Part shown: piece by piece, positions 12,418 through 23,142 of the stretch
Numbering within the stretch: the stretch's first letter is position 1
Layout of the letters: each line of letters opens with the position of its first letter
NCBI RefSeq assembly: GCF_001625215.2
Contig: NC_030388.2
Coordinates: 26,524,558 to 26,588,557 of the forward strand
DNA: 64,000 nt
Direction: 5' to 3'
Origin: Daucus carota subsp. sativus
Taxonomy: Eukaryota; Streptophyta; Magnoliopsida; Apiales; Apiaceae
The notes under the pieces: model-generated
Databases searched by the model: none
What the model was told of the DNA's origin: nothing
What the model saw: only the letters and a program-made list of their open reading frames with translations
Program-made: the position numbers and the translations under genes

Positions 12418-12441
12418 AAGCAATCTCCAGAATGGACAAAC
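11901..12441. other. Spacer with an AT microsatellite
   Basis: The part at 11970-12160 matches 8250-8440 (duplicated F-box flank). A perfect (AT)n run of about 22 units occupies 12368-12413. No gene seen. Confidence 0.6.
12368..12413. repeat. (AT)n microsatellite
   Basis: Uninterrupted AT dinucleotide run of about 46 bp. Confidence 0.95.
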
Positions 12442-12443
12442 TA

Positions 12444-12669
12444 CTCCTTCTGTCCCATTTTAACTGATATTTGACTTTTTAACACGTATATTTTGGTGTA
12501 AAAAAATAATATCTACACTCAATAAAAAAATTCGATTCTTATATCATATAAAGTTTAGATTCTAAATTTTTATTTAATTTAAATTTTATGAAGATTAATT
12601 ACGATTAGATGTGATTTTCTTAACATCTCTAAAAACATGTTAAAAAGTCTTAAAATGAGACGAAGGAAG
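12444..12669. mobile_element. Stowaway-type MITE (226 bp)
   Basis: Terminal inverted repeats CTCCTTCTGTCCCATTTTAA / TTAAAATGAGACGAAGGAAG with TA duplications at 12442-12443 and 12670-12671. It is clearly related along its length to the copy at 54383-54617. Stowaways are Tc1/mariner-derived and encode nothing. Confidence 0.85.
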
Positions 12670-13177
12670 TATATATTTTTGTAGTCAGTCGATGTCGTCA
12701 GTCTTAATAAAAATAACGTTTGTGATCTTTGGGAGGCTTGTTATTAGCTTTAAAGAATGGGATTTCGTTGAAGAACTCAATTTTTTGACAAGGACGACAT
12801 AGATATACCAAAATTTCAATTTATTTTACAACCAATTAGCAGTGTGTACTGTGTACTTAGTACTCAATGACAAGGATTTAGAATAATCCCCTTGTGCCTC
12901 TACATGTACAAACATACAAAACAAACAAGCTGATCCTGTTATAAACACATTTGCCACAGATATGATCGACTCTTCCTTTCCCTTAAATGACCCTGCAAAA
13001 GATTACAAGAATGCCAGGCTAAAACACTTGATAATTAACATTTGTAAATAAATTAACTCGAAAAGTAAACAAACAATAATTCTACGAAATTAAGCATTCT
13101 TTCTTTCACAATATTAAAGTTACAGCTTACCACTTCATCACTCTTGTGATTCCAACCCCTGAATGAAAACAAGGCTC
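12670..13177. other. 3'UTR and downstream region of the F-box gene at 13178
   Basis: On the minus strand, a splice donor (GTAAGC, intron start 13130) follows the gene, and an acceptor (TTTTGCAG) lies at 12993, giving a 138-bp 3'UTR intron at 12993-13130. The following exon sequence (GGTCATTTAAGGGAAAGGAA) is conserved across the array. Confidence 0.65.
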
Positions 13178-14215
13178 TCAGTGAACTTGACAACTGACTT
13201 GACATCGGGGGATGAGCTGGGGAAGGAAGGTTCTTAGTCGTTTATTTCTGTAGTTGTAAAATTTGTATCCAAAAAATATATTGAGGCCAAGAAACTGCTC
13301 AGCACCCAAATAAAGATACATCTTATTCAACTCCAGATCCGTTTCAAGATTGAACTTTTTAATCCACAAGCCAACATCATCTAACATCCAAAGACCAAGA
13401 ACTGATCCATCCCCGGCAGATTCATATACCATAGCGAGAGAACCTTCAAAATCCAAAATTTCAGACTTCTGTATCCTTTTCTGTTGCCCGTAAATGGGAA
13501 ACGGTAACACTACAATTTCCCCAAACACATCATTCCGCAAATCAAACGGTAATAGCTCAGCCTCCCCTTCCAAATACAACTTCCCACTAATATCAGGGTC
13601 ACAGAATCTCTTCAACGAATACCAAAAAGATCTTTTAATAGTATCTGGAATATGAATCTTTTTCCAAATATCAGCCTTTGCAGAATACAAAAATGCTTCT
13701 GGTTTATAGATGCGAACTACAAAACCTCGTAGGTCATTGTCAACCTTTTTTACAAGCCTAAGAATCTTGTAGTCGTTTCCAACAGAATCAAACCCAAACC
13801 CTAGACAAGTGAAGAAACGATTTGCATAGTTGGGGACAGAGAGCATCTTATACTGTCTAGTACATGGATTCCGAATACATATACTATCACAACACTCATT
13901 AGAAAGACAAACAAGACCATTACAAGAACGCATGAAACGAACCTCACCCTCAAGACATGATTGCTGTTTAAGCTGAACTGATTCTTCCACAGTGTCCATG
14001 GAGAGAACCCTCCAATCATGAGAGGCTTTGAGCACAGATGCTTGTTTGTTTTTGGAATTAGCAAGGTGGGCTTCAACAAACTGTGGGCTATTTATGATGG
14101 ATAGCAAGGTTTTGCAGACTGATTTGCAGCGTAGAAGTGATATTACAGGAAGGTATGAAAGTATGAGGAACACCATCTCTTCGGATAAATAATTATTACA
14201 TCTTTTACTCGCCAT
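13178..14215 (-). CDS. F-box/FBA protein with shifted C-terminus (345 aa)
   Basis: One open frame from the ATG at 14215 (MASKRCNNYLSEE); an in-frame upstream TTG is not a plausible start. The F-box is at residues 9-50 (EEMVFLILSYLPVISLLRCK; CKTLLSIINSPQFVEA), with leucine replacing the tryptophan usual in the CKTWLS motif. FBA_1 signatures follow: CNGLVCLSNE, NPCTRQYKML, GFGFDSVGNDYKIL, SGKLYLEGEAELLPFDL, MVYESAGDGSVLGLW. One base is missing near the codons for KFYNY, so the last 25 or so residues (RTFLPQLIPRCQVSCQVH) are unrelated to the paralogues' KKLPFPAHLTDV tail and end earlier. Likely role: SCF substrate receptor, if expressed; the target is unknown. The stop sits about 48 nt before the 3'UTR intron, probably too close to trigger decay. 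Confidence 0.8.
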   Translation of the reverse strand: MASKRCNNYLSEEMVFLILSYLPVISLLRCKSVCKTLLSIINSPQFVEAHLANSKNKQASVLKASHDWRVLSMDTVEESVQLKQQSCLEGEVRFMRSCNGLVCLSNECCDSICIRNPCTRQYKMLSVPNYANRFFTCLGFGFDSVGNDYKILRLVKKVDNDLRGFVVRIYKPEAFLYSAKADIWKKIHIPDTIKRSFWYSLKRFCDPDISGKLYLEGEAELLPFDLRNDVFGEIVVLPFPIYGQQKRIQKSEILDFEGSLAMVYESAGDGSVLGLWMLDDVGLWIKKFNLETDLELNKMYLYLGAEQFLGLNIFFGYKFYNYRNKRLRTFLPQLIPRCQVSCQVH

Positions 14216-15497
14216 TGAGCCCAAGAAATGATTAAGATAATAATAAATTTGTGATTTGGTGTTGCAGATAGAGGTGGTAAGAAGAGGGGTGCGAGATGAG
14301 GCGAGTTGATTCTCGTCAGGCAGTTCTGAACCCTATTATATACCTGCTGTATCCTACATAGCGAACAGACGCCTCCCTCTATTTCTTCACTTCGCGACTC
14401 TTCGCTTGATGACGGTAAATTCTTTTTCTTTATCAAGAAAAATTTCATCAATCTGCGTAAACAAATCGGCGGGTAAAATAATTTTTGCCATAATAAGAAT
14501 TTATTTCTAAAAAAGCTATAAATTACTAAATATTTATGAGTTGCTTAAAATTCTTTATTTTTATAAAAATAACTAAGCATGGAGGATAGAAAAAGGTATA
14601 TGTTTATATATTTTTAATATAGGAAAAATTTATTTCTGAAAATAAAATTAATTAAGATATGCCAAATCATGTCATAATAGAGACATTTTTTTCAAGATAG
14701 GACTCCTATGTAGGTCACTTATTTTTCCACGTAATTTCTAAATTAATTTTTTTAATTATCTTTTCAAAAAAATATGATATATATTAAACTTTCATCCAAA
14801 AAAATTAGAAATGTTATTTTATTTTTGAAATGAAAGTATTTAAAGATATGTGAAAATTTTAATAATTTATAATTAAGAATATTTGTATCCACTCGTTATC
14901 TATAAATTTTATTTTGAACTAATAATTCACTAAAATCATTTACATTAATTTTGATACTAAAGTGTGAAATATGTGTGTGCGTGTGTATATATATTTCTTT
15001 TTTATCAACTAATTTATTGTTTTTTTCATAAGCTCATACCGAAAACTTCTTTTTAGATACGAAACTCGTATCTCTTTCCAAGAATCAGCATCACAGAATA
15101 CAACTCCACTCTTACTTAAGGAGTAATTCCAATATAATCATGTACTACACGAATTTCTTTATTTATGATCATAAGAATCTTGTACTCATTTACAATTGAA
15201 TCGAATCGGAATAATTTATTTTTTCTGTACATTATTTTAAGCTTTTATTTTCAAAAAGTTTATCGAAAGAATGTTTAAAATTATCCAGAAAATTATATAC
15301 AAAAATTTCAACCTCTTTTACAACAAAGCAGGGTGTACTTCGTACTCAATGACAAGGCATCGTACTCAATGACAAGGCATTAGACTAACCCCTTGTGCTC
15401 TCTACATTACACAAATTTACCAAACAAACAAGCTGGTCCTATTATAAACACATTTGCCGAAAAATTATGCTCGACTCTTCCTTTCCCAGAAATTGCC
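14216..15497. other. Upstream region of the F-box gene at 13178, plus spacer
   Basis: Holds the conserved promoter block (TATA at 14333-14342), a spacer matching 10300-10690, then 15240-15490, which is the 3'UTR exon side of the truncated F-box locus at 15633. A 20-bp tandem duplication ('cgtactcaatgacaaggcat') occurs at 15341-15379. No further gene seen. Confidence 0.55.
14333..14342 (-). promoter_or_regulatory. TATA box of the F-box gene at 13178-14215
   Basis: TATATAATAG on the minus strand, about 120 bp upstream of the ATG, within a block conserved across the array. Confidence 0.6.
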
Positions 15498-15632
15498 CTG
15501 TAAAAGATTACAAGAATGTCAGTCTAAAAACACTTGATAACATTTGTAAAAAATGAACTCTAAATTAAAGTAAACAAAGAATAATTCTACAAAATTGAGC
15601 ATTTTTTCACAATATTAAAGTTACTTACCACT

Positions 15633-16331
15633 TCACTCTTGTGATTGAAACCCCTCAAGAGAGACAAGGCTCTCGGTGAACTTGACAACCGACTTGACAT
15701 CGGTGAGATGAGCCGGGAAAGGAAGCTTCTTAGTGGTTTTCGTTTTATAATTGTAAAATTTGTATCCAAAAATAAAATTAAGTCCAAGAAAGTGTTGAGC
15801 GCCCAAATAAAGATACATCCGATCCAACTCTAAATCCATTTCAAGATTGAACTTTTTAATCCACAATCCAGCATCATCTAGCATCCAAAGACTAATGACT
15901 GATTCATCCCCGGCAGATTCATATACCATAGCCAGAGAACCTTCAAAATCCAAAATTTTGGACTTCTTTATCCTTTTCTGTTCCACGTTATAATCAAGAA
16001 ACGGTAATACTACAAGTTCTCCAAACACATCGTTGCGCAAATCAAACGGCAATAGCCCACCGTCACCTTCCAAATACAACTTCCCACTAATATCAGGACC
16101 ACAGGATCTCTTCAGCCTATTCCAAAAAGATATTCTAATAGTATCCGGAATACAAATCTTTTTCCAAGTATCAACCTTTGCGGAATACAACTGTGCTTCT
16201 GGTTTAAGATTCATGCTAACAATGAAACCTCGTAGGTCACGGACAACCTTCGTTAAAATCCAAAGAATCTTGTAGTCGTTTTCAATAGAATGAAAACCAA
16301 ACCCTAGACAATGCCCGACAAACCTCATCAC
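15633..16331 (-). pseudogene. F-box gene lacking its F-box half (FBA domain only)
   Basis: The minus-strand frame is open from about 16327 and covers only the C-terminal two thirds: HCLGFGFHSIENDYKILWI, then SGKLYLEGDGGLLPFDLRND, MVYESAGDESVISLWMLDD and the normal end SLEGFQSQE. It is nearly identical to 28308-29000. Upstream of the GFGF segment the sequence jumps straight to promoter-distal DNA (cacttggcgactcttcgc), so the F-box, start codon, 5'UTR and TATA box (about 540 bp in the relative) are deleted. The downstream 3'UTR intron (15498-15628) is intact. Without an F-box it could not join an SCF complex; expression is unlikely without a core promoter. Confidence 0.85.
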
Positions 16332-16339
16332 TTGGCTCG

Positions 16340-17066
16340 CTCAATTTCTTCACTTGGCGACTCTTCGCTGGATGAGGAAAATTCTTTTTCTTTATCAGGA
16401 AAACGTCATCAATCTGCATAAACAAACCTGCGGGTAAAATAATTTCAAAAAAAAAAAAAAAAATCTGCGGGTAAAATATTTTTTGCCATAATAAGAATTT
16501 ATTTCTAAAAAAGTTATAAATTACTAAATATTATATTACTAAATCTGAGGGCTAAATATTTTATTCTTTAGAATTTTCTTTTTATGAATAAAAATATTAT
16601 ACTGATAATTTTATTCACAGAAGTAAAAATTTCAAATAAGTGATTAAATTACTTGAAAGTACATGAAAAAAAGTTAGAAGACTAACATACCCACAAAAAG
16701 AATAATTAATATTTGGTCACATTTCTTTTATGAGATATAACTTTTGAAAATATGAAATAATTAGAGCATGTATCAATTCATAGTTGAATATCTTAATGGT
16801 ATTTGATAAAGAAAAATACTGAAGTCTTAAATATAAAAACAATTTTCACATTAAATATTTCTTGAAATAATAAAGTAAAGTATTACGTTTATTATAATTC
16901 CTGAAAATTTAATATTAATGTTATTGATATCGAGTAAGCATTCTTTTGATTAGACAACTTTTTTTGAAAAAATCACTTCAAGAATCAATTCAAAAAAACA
17001 TATGTTATTTTACCATCATAACTTGTTTTTAGCTTATAAACAATAAGATAATTAATACTTTTAGAG
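16340..17066. other. Spacer duplicated elsewhere in the array
   Basis: Matches about 29570-30200 and 900-1450. Contains a short A-run (about 16447-16463). No gene seen. Confidence 0.6.
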
Positions 17067-17240
17067 TGTAAAAGAATTCGGGTGTCTTCAAAAATAAAAA
17101 TCTCCTACAAAGTCTTTTCAAAAATATGTTTTTAGATCAATTGAATTTCAAAAATTACAATTTCAAACTTCTCCGATCTAATATGCAACTTCATTTAATT
17201 ATATTTTTTCTCAATTGATTTGAGAAGTAATTCCCTTTTG
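17067..17240. repeat. 174-bp direct repeat, left copy, flanking a CACTA-like insertion
   Basis: Nearly the same as 18379-18551 (tgtaaaagaatt... to ...gaagtaattcccttttg). The equivalent segment at 30200-30375 in the sister module occurs once, without the insertion. Confidence 0.85.
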
Positions 17241-17249
17241 TATACTAGT

Positions 17250-18378
17250 ATACAACTAGAAAATATGATTAAATGTGACCGGATAAAAGTGACCGTCACT
17301 AAATTTTACCGAGCGCAGTCATTTGTAAGTCAACTTACTAAACCATAATACCAAAATCATATTTGACTGAATGTGATCGCAAAGTTCTTTAACATTTATG
17401 ACCAAATATAGTCAATTTGCTATGACCTATCACATTTACCTACTACATTTGAGACTAATCATGGTCACACTTAAAAAATGACCGAACATAATCGCATTAT
17501 CCTATTCGCACTCAGCGGGAGATTTCCCGCCATATGTAATTTCAAATATTCATGTTCATGTGTGTAGCTAGAGCTTCTCATTACTTACAAGTTACAATCA
17601 CTTCTTTTTAGGATTAGTTTTGAGTGAAATTGTTATCTCATATATGTTATCTCATATATTGTTTTGGTATCATGCACTAGCTGAATAATACATTCTGTTT
17701 ACCCAGACTGACCTCTAGTTCTACTATGTTTTTGAAAATTTTTGCACAAGTTTTTTATTTTTGTTGATTATTATTTTTGCTCATTTATCTCGAATAAAAT
17801 GACCTTTAATTTTGATTCATATACAGAATACCGAGGAGGATGGAACCGAAAATGGACATGATATGGAAGATGATGAAGGAAATGAGAATGGACAGATGAT
17901 GAAGCAGGAAACATGGATGATGACAGAGGAAACATGGATGGACATTATAGTGATGAAGATGGTAGTTTCAACAACACTCAACTCAGCCCTTAGTTTATGT
18001 GAACTTTCTAGTAGTCTATCCCTACGTGGAATCAGAAGTTATGCTTTTGTGAAGTCTAGTAATCCTTATGTGAATTATACCAAGTACTCTAGTCTCTTTA
18101 TGTATTAGAAGAATATTTTGACTTAATGTTGAACTACTTTTGCTTTTGGTATTCAAATATTCGGTTACTATAAATTACTTCTGTTATTATTAAAATATCG
18201 TACTTCTTACAAATAATAATTTGAGTTCCGTGGTGTGACATTACAGGAACAATAAATGGTAGACCATAAATACAATGTGATTTTTGGAGATGTAGAATAA
18301 TATTTTGACTAGTTTTGATCATCCCAGAGTGCATATATGTGACCAAAATCAGTCGTTACAAATTAGGTTTTTCTAGTG
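17250..18378. mobile_element. CACTA (En/Spm-like) remnant, about 1.1 kb
   Basis: The right end reads, on the minus strand, CACTAGAAAAACCTAATTTG, a typical CACTA terminus. The left end has a degenerate CTAGAAAATATG near 17256. Subterminal regions carry many short TGACC/GGTCA motifs (for example tgtgaccgg, agtgaccg, tatgaccaa, atggtcac), as in CACTA elements. The interior has an acidic coding-like stretch near 17825-17970 (EEDGTENGHDMEDDEGNE) preceded by a possible intron acceptor, perhaps the tail of a lost transposon gene. No complete transposase. The left boundary is uncertain. Confidence 0.6.
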
Positions 18379-18551
18379 TGTAAAAGAATTGGGGTGTCTT
18401 CAAAAATACAAATCTCCTACAAATTCCTTTCAAAAATATGATTTTAGATCAATTGAACTTTAAAAATTACAATTTCAAACTTCTCCGATCTAATATGCAA
18501 CTTCATTTTATTATATTTTTCTCAATTGATTTGAGAAGTAATTCCCTTTTG
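18379..18551. repeat. 174-bp direct repeat, right copy
   Basis: Second copy of the 17067-17240 segment, beginning immediately after the CACTA-like right terminus. Confidence 0.85.
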
Positions 18552-19020
18552 CAAATCGTATTTTTCAAAAATGAAACTCAAAAACATAAATTTCAATATA
18601 TATTTAAAAAAATCATTTTTTTGAAACCAAGTTAAGAGTGTAGGGTGTTTCTTTATAATTCCCCTAAAAGATACTGTCAAACAAACCGGAAATCCGTTTG
18701 CTTGCTAATTTGGATAGCATTTTCAAGCCAAATAAACAAAAAACAAATGGGAAAAGTCATATCTAGAAGCACATAAGCAACTATATATATATATTCAAAG
18801 CTTCACTACCATAAAATCCACAGCATGCAGATGAAAAAGGAGAAGCAAGTACTTTTACCTATCCATCTAAACATAATAACTTTTAGCAACCAACAAATCC
18901 ATCCATTATACCTAGAACCTAAACTTACAAAGCAGGGTGTACTTCGTACTCAATGATAAGGCATTAGACTAATTCACTTGCCCTCTACATGCACAATTTA
19001 CAAAACAAACAAGTTGGTCC
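18552..19020. other. Downstream flank of the F-box gene at 26453
   Basis: Matches 30376-30836 in the sister module. It is the region just 3' of the F-box 3'UTR exon, separated from it by the LTR element. No gene seen. Confidence 0.6.
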
Positions 19021-19025
19021 AGTTA

Positions 19026-20541
19026 TGTTATGGCCAGATTTGGCCCTGGTAATCTTATAGAAGGCGCGCCCTTTTCGGAGGTAATTCCGAGGGCGCGGCC
19101 TCCTGGCAGGGGGGAGCATGTCAGTGGAGTATCTTGAATAGCCATGGGAAGAAGACCAAGGGCGCGCCCTTGGCGGGGTGATCTCGTGGGCGCGGCCTTC
19201 GGATATTAGAAGACATGTCTGACCTGTTGAGACGACTCATGGGACAAGACATCGAAGATGAAGGGCGCGCCCTCAGGGGTCGCGCCCACATGTGGACGCA
19301 TTGAATGAGAGGGCGTACCCCTTGGAGGTGTAACCTCTATGAGAGGGCGTAGCCCTCGGAAGGCTTGGCCTATGTGATAGGGCGCGGCCCTCGGAGGTGT
19401 GACCTCTTTGAGAGGGCGTACCCCTTGGAGGTGTAACCTCTATGGGAGGTGTGACCTCTATGAGAGGCTTGAACTCAATGAGAGGGCGTAGCCTTTGGAG
19501 GTGTAACCTCTATGAGAGGCTTGACCATATTTGGCCACATTTGGTCACGTGAATTGGGAGAGGGCGCGCCCTCCGCGGGTAATCCGGGAGGCGCGGCCCT
19601 TTGTCTCAAGAGCACGATGTCACGTGTCTGAAGTGTGAAGAGAATTAATGAGGAACAAGGATCAAGGGCGCGCCCTCCGTGGTCGCGCCCACAGGTGATG
19701 AATATGTGTGAGGTTGAGTGAGTCTCGACGACGACCCTTCCGAGGGATACGAAGACCTACCCTTCCGAGGGATATGAAGACTAGTGCCAGAGCTCATCTG
19801 GTAGTTATCAGGCTCATCTGGTAGTTCCCGGGTTACGTCCGGGCATGATCTATAATCCCCAGTCCTGCTATCTGCCGGGTTGTCCTCGTGCGGGGGCCTG
19901 GGGTGATCATGGTTGTAGAAGGCCCTCAGGGGTAACACGAAGGCCGATCATATGTCCGGGTCCTGTATTCTGGTGAGTTAGTCCTCATTGGGGGACTGGG
20001 ACGATCGTGTAACTTGGCTCCTCAATTGTCTTATCTCTTAGTGAGAACCTTCACTAGGGGGTAAGGACGCGTCCCTACGCCTCATGGAAGTGGTCACGAC
20101 TCTGTCCGATGTCTCCTCCATGTTACGAAGAGTAGCGGTTAGTGTCACCTCTCGTAGTGGAGATGATGCCGTATCCGTGATGTACTTGGACTAGGATTCT
20201 AAGGTAGTTGTCTCAAGGCTTACTTCTAACTGGAGTAGAACTCTAAGTGATAAGTCTCCGACCCACGGTTGGTCTTATCCCCAAGAGGCCTAGTCCTGAT
20301 CAAACTAGGAGTCTTGGTTCTATAGAACTACGTACGGCTTGATCCCCTATATAAAGGGGTACGTAGGCACATCAAGGGGATATATCGAGAGTTGTGAGAA
20401 CGAGAGCAGAAATATATTCCCTTGATCTCAGCCACCCTCAAACAAACAACCACCACTCTCCGGCGACCAAAACCACCGTCACGGATCTTGATTCCGGCCA
20501 TGAACCTCATCTTTGTTGATTACCAAATTCCTCTATCAACA
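19026..20541 (+). repeat. 5' LTR of the retrotransposon (1516 bp)
   Basis: TG...CA ends. Carries many GGCGCGCC-type palindromes and repeats of 'gaggtgtaacctctatgaga' (about 19320-19530). A promoter-like TATATAAAGG lies at 20348-20357, probably the element's TATA box. Confidence 0.92.
20348..20357 (+). promoter_or_regulatory. LTR TATA box (5' LTR)
   Basis: TATATAAAGG located about 190 bp before the LTR end, a usual place for the LTR core promoter. The same motif is at 24461-24470 in the 3' LTR. Confidence 0.6.
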
Positions 20542-23142
20542 AATTGGCGCTAGAAGGAGGGGCTATTCAAGATCATCATCTTAAGAGGAAGATATGTCAC
20601 ACGACGGAGATTCGCACGTAGAGGAGGATCGTTTTCCGGCAGGGCGATGGCTAGAGCACAAGAGAAGATGAGACCTTCGTCGGGAGTTTGAAGGAGGACG
20701 ATCATCAACGAAATTCTAGGAGGTAACCTAACATGCGAACAAGGTATTCTGGACCGGGGAGTCGGTGAAGGATGCGATTTTCGGAGACCTAACACCTACG
20801 AAGAGGGTACACCTCCCCCGAACAGGGTACGCCTCCCCCGGACAGAGTACACCTCCCCCCGACAGGGTACGCCTCCAGGTGATGTGGTGTCCGTCGACCA
20901 CCGTTAGGAATGCATCCCTTGACACCTACGAAGAGGGTACGCCTCCCCCGGACAGAAGAGCCTAGGTGGAGGGAGTATGGACTTTTCCAAGCTTATACGG
21001 TGGGTTGGAAGTCGAGAAATGAAGCGAAAAGAAAGAAAATCACGAGCGCCCTATAGCGCCCTGGTAGCGCCCGGGGTCTGCCCATGTGGCGCGCCCGCGC
21101 CCTGGAGCGGCGCGCCCGCGCCCTGGGAGCGCCCGCGCCCAGGAGCGGCGCGCCCGCGCCCTGGGTGCGCCCTGTGAGCGCCCGCGCCCTGGAGCGGCGC
21201 GCCCGCGCCCTGGGTGCGCCCTGGGAGCGCCCGCGCCCTGGGTGCGCCCTGGGTGCGCCCTGGGAGCGCCCGCGCCCTGGGTGCGCCCTGGGAGCGCCCG
21301 CGCCCTGGGTGCGTCCTGGGAGCGCCCGCGCCCGCGCCCTGGGTGCGCCCTGGGAGCGCCCTTGGAGCGCCCGTGTCTGTCATTGTGGCGCGCCTGCGCC
21401 CTGGAGCGGCGCGCCCGCGCCCTGGGAGCGCCCGCGCCCTGGAGCGGCGCGCCCGCGCCCTGGGTGCGCCCTGGTAGCGCGCCCGCGCTACCCCGATTGT
21501 GGAAAGTTTCATTTTTTAGGTCCGTTTGGATTAGCTGCTGGCCCGGTCAACTTAGGGCACTTAAATATGAATTAAAGGAAGAAAAAGCCCTAAACACCTC
21601 CCCCGGATAGAGTACACCTCCCCCTGACAGGGTACACCTCCCCCTGACAGGGTACGCCTCCAAGTGATGTGGTGCTCAATTACCACCGTGAGGAACGAAT
21701 TCCCTAACACCTTCGAAGAAGGCGCACCTCCGGGTAATACGGTGTTACCTTTATGAGGAGTACACCTCTTTGCCGTGAGGAGTAGTCGCATTTTCCTCCA
21801 ACAAGACAAACATACTCAGGAAGGAGCTCACTAGTCTTGAAGAGGTCACGTCCCTCCCTAGGGCGCGCCCTCTCGGAAGTACTCATCACTTGAGGAAGCG
21901 CATAAGGGCGCGCCCCCAGGATAATAAGGTTGAGAAGGGAGATGCTTCAAAGACGCGCCTCCTTCTAGTTGGACGCACCCCGAGTTCCAAAGTCATGTTT
22001 CCAGGGTTGATAATTCGGGAGGACACGCCTTCCCCCTAACAGGGCACGTCATGAGGTAACACTGACCGCCATTATTAAGTGGTATACATGATTGAGTGCA
22101 GGTCAAGTCCGACATGCTAAAGGAGCTGTCCATCTTGATGAGAGCGCGTCCTCCGTTCATCATGAACGTAGCATGATACCTACAAGGTCTTTGACCATGA
22201 TACACTTAAGGCCTTTCAAAAGTTGCCTAATTATCAATGACCAGCTCTGGGTGCTATGAATTTTAACCATCCATGATATTCTCTGGGTAACGCTTTATAC
22301 TATTGATTCCCCATTGAGCTATGAGCTCTGGGACCCGTGCGATGCACCGGAGTTATATAAACCACGATAAGATTCGTGATGCCCCATATGGGATGATGTA
22401 TGGACTGGGGAGTGGTCCTTTTGAATTTCTTAAGCAAGTGATTCACGCGTGAAAAAGTAAGGCTGCGCCAAAGGCTGCGCCCTCTACTTAATCCTTGGAA
22501 AAGATCAAAAGAGCCCACGTTACAAGTAAGGCTGCGCCGTAGGCTGCGCCCTCTGCTTATACAGTCCTTGAAAGAAAAGAAATATTGCAAGGCAGCGCCA
22601 TCAGCCGCGCCCTCTGCTTAGGCAATTCTTTAGAAAAAGATAAAAAAGGGGTCATATTATAACAAGGCGGCGCCGTTTTGTAAGTCGCGCCTTATATGTA
22701 CTGTTCCTAGGTACCATGGACACACTAAGGCTGAAAAACAGCCACCAACCTTCGCACCGCGAAGGCGCGCCCTTCTTTTGTTGAAGTTCATTGGCGCGAA
22801 TGTTATGGTTGAATGTGTTCTTTGGAGGGAATAAGCGAAGCTGCGCCACTGTCAACGACAGATAGGTCGCGTCCCCTGTTTTCTTTTATAAAGATTGCTC
22901 ATTACTTATGAACACATCATAAAGATGCGCCAGCCTCATGTCTAGCCACTTTGCTAAAATAATCAAAGATACCGACATTATATACTTGCAAGGTCTGTGC
23001 ACAACCTGCATCTTGGAATGTCGAGGAATAATAGTGGCTTATGTCGCGCCTCTATGCGCGGACGCGCTCTCGGAAGAGGATGTGTGGTATGGGGTAAAAA
23101 TTTCCCTGATATCTCCAATATCAAGAAAATTTGGGGAGTACT
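20542..23142 (+). other. Non-coding interior of the LTR retrotransposon
   Basis: Begins with the primer-binding-like site. Contains two clusters of 'cccccgacagggtacgcctc'-type repeats (20805-20960 and 21590-21670), the GC-rich minisatellite at 21050-21490, and a series of 'aggctgcgccctct' repeats (about 22460-22690). No retroviral-type protein domain is recognisable in any frame; the longer open frames are by-products of the GC-rich repeat. Confidence 0.8.
21050..21490. repeat. GC-rich minisatellite built on 'gcgcccgcgccctggg'
   Basis: About 440 bp of reiterated gcgcccgcgccctgg(g)agcg / tgcgccctggg units with variable order. Base composition is sharply different from the AT-rich surroundings. 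It creates open frames on both strands (Ala/Pro/Arg/Gly-rich) that are not genes. Confidence 0.9.

Noticed and set aside
17812-18108. Acidic 98-codon open frame
   Set aside because: It lies inside the CACTA-like remnant, with no recognisable domain and a better protein-like reading in a shifted frame; more likely the tail of a lost transposon gene.
19310-19560. CRISPR-like regularly spaced short repeats (gaggtgtaacctctatgaga)
   Set aside because: Spacing is irregular, units are within an LTR of a plant retrotransposon and are copied exactly in the other LTR.
21051-21610. Long open frames on both strands (Ala/Arg/Pro/Gly-rich)
   Set aside because: They are created by the GC-rich minisatellite, overlap each other in several frames and lack any protein-like conservation.
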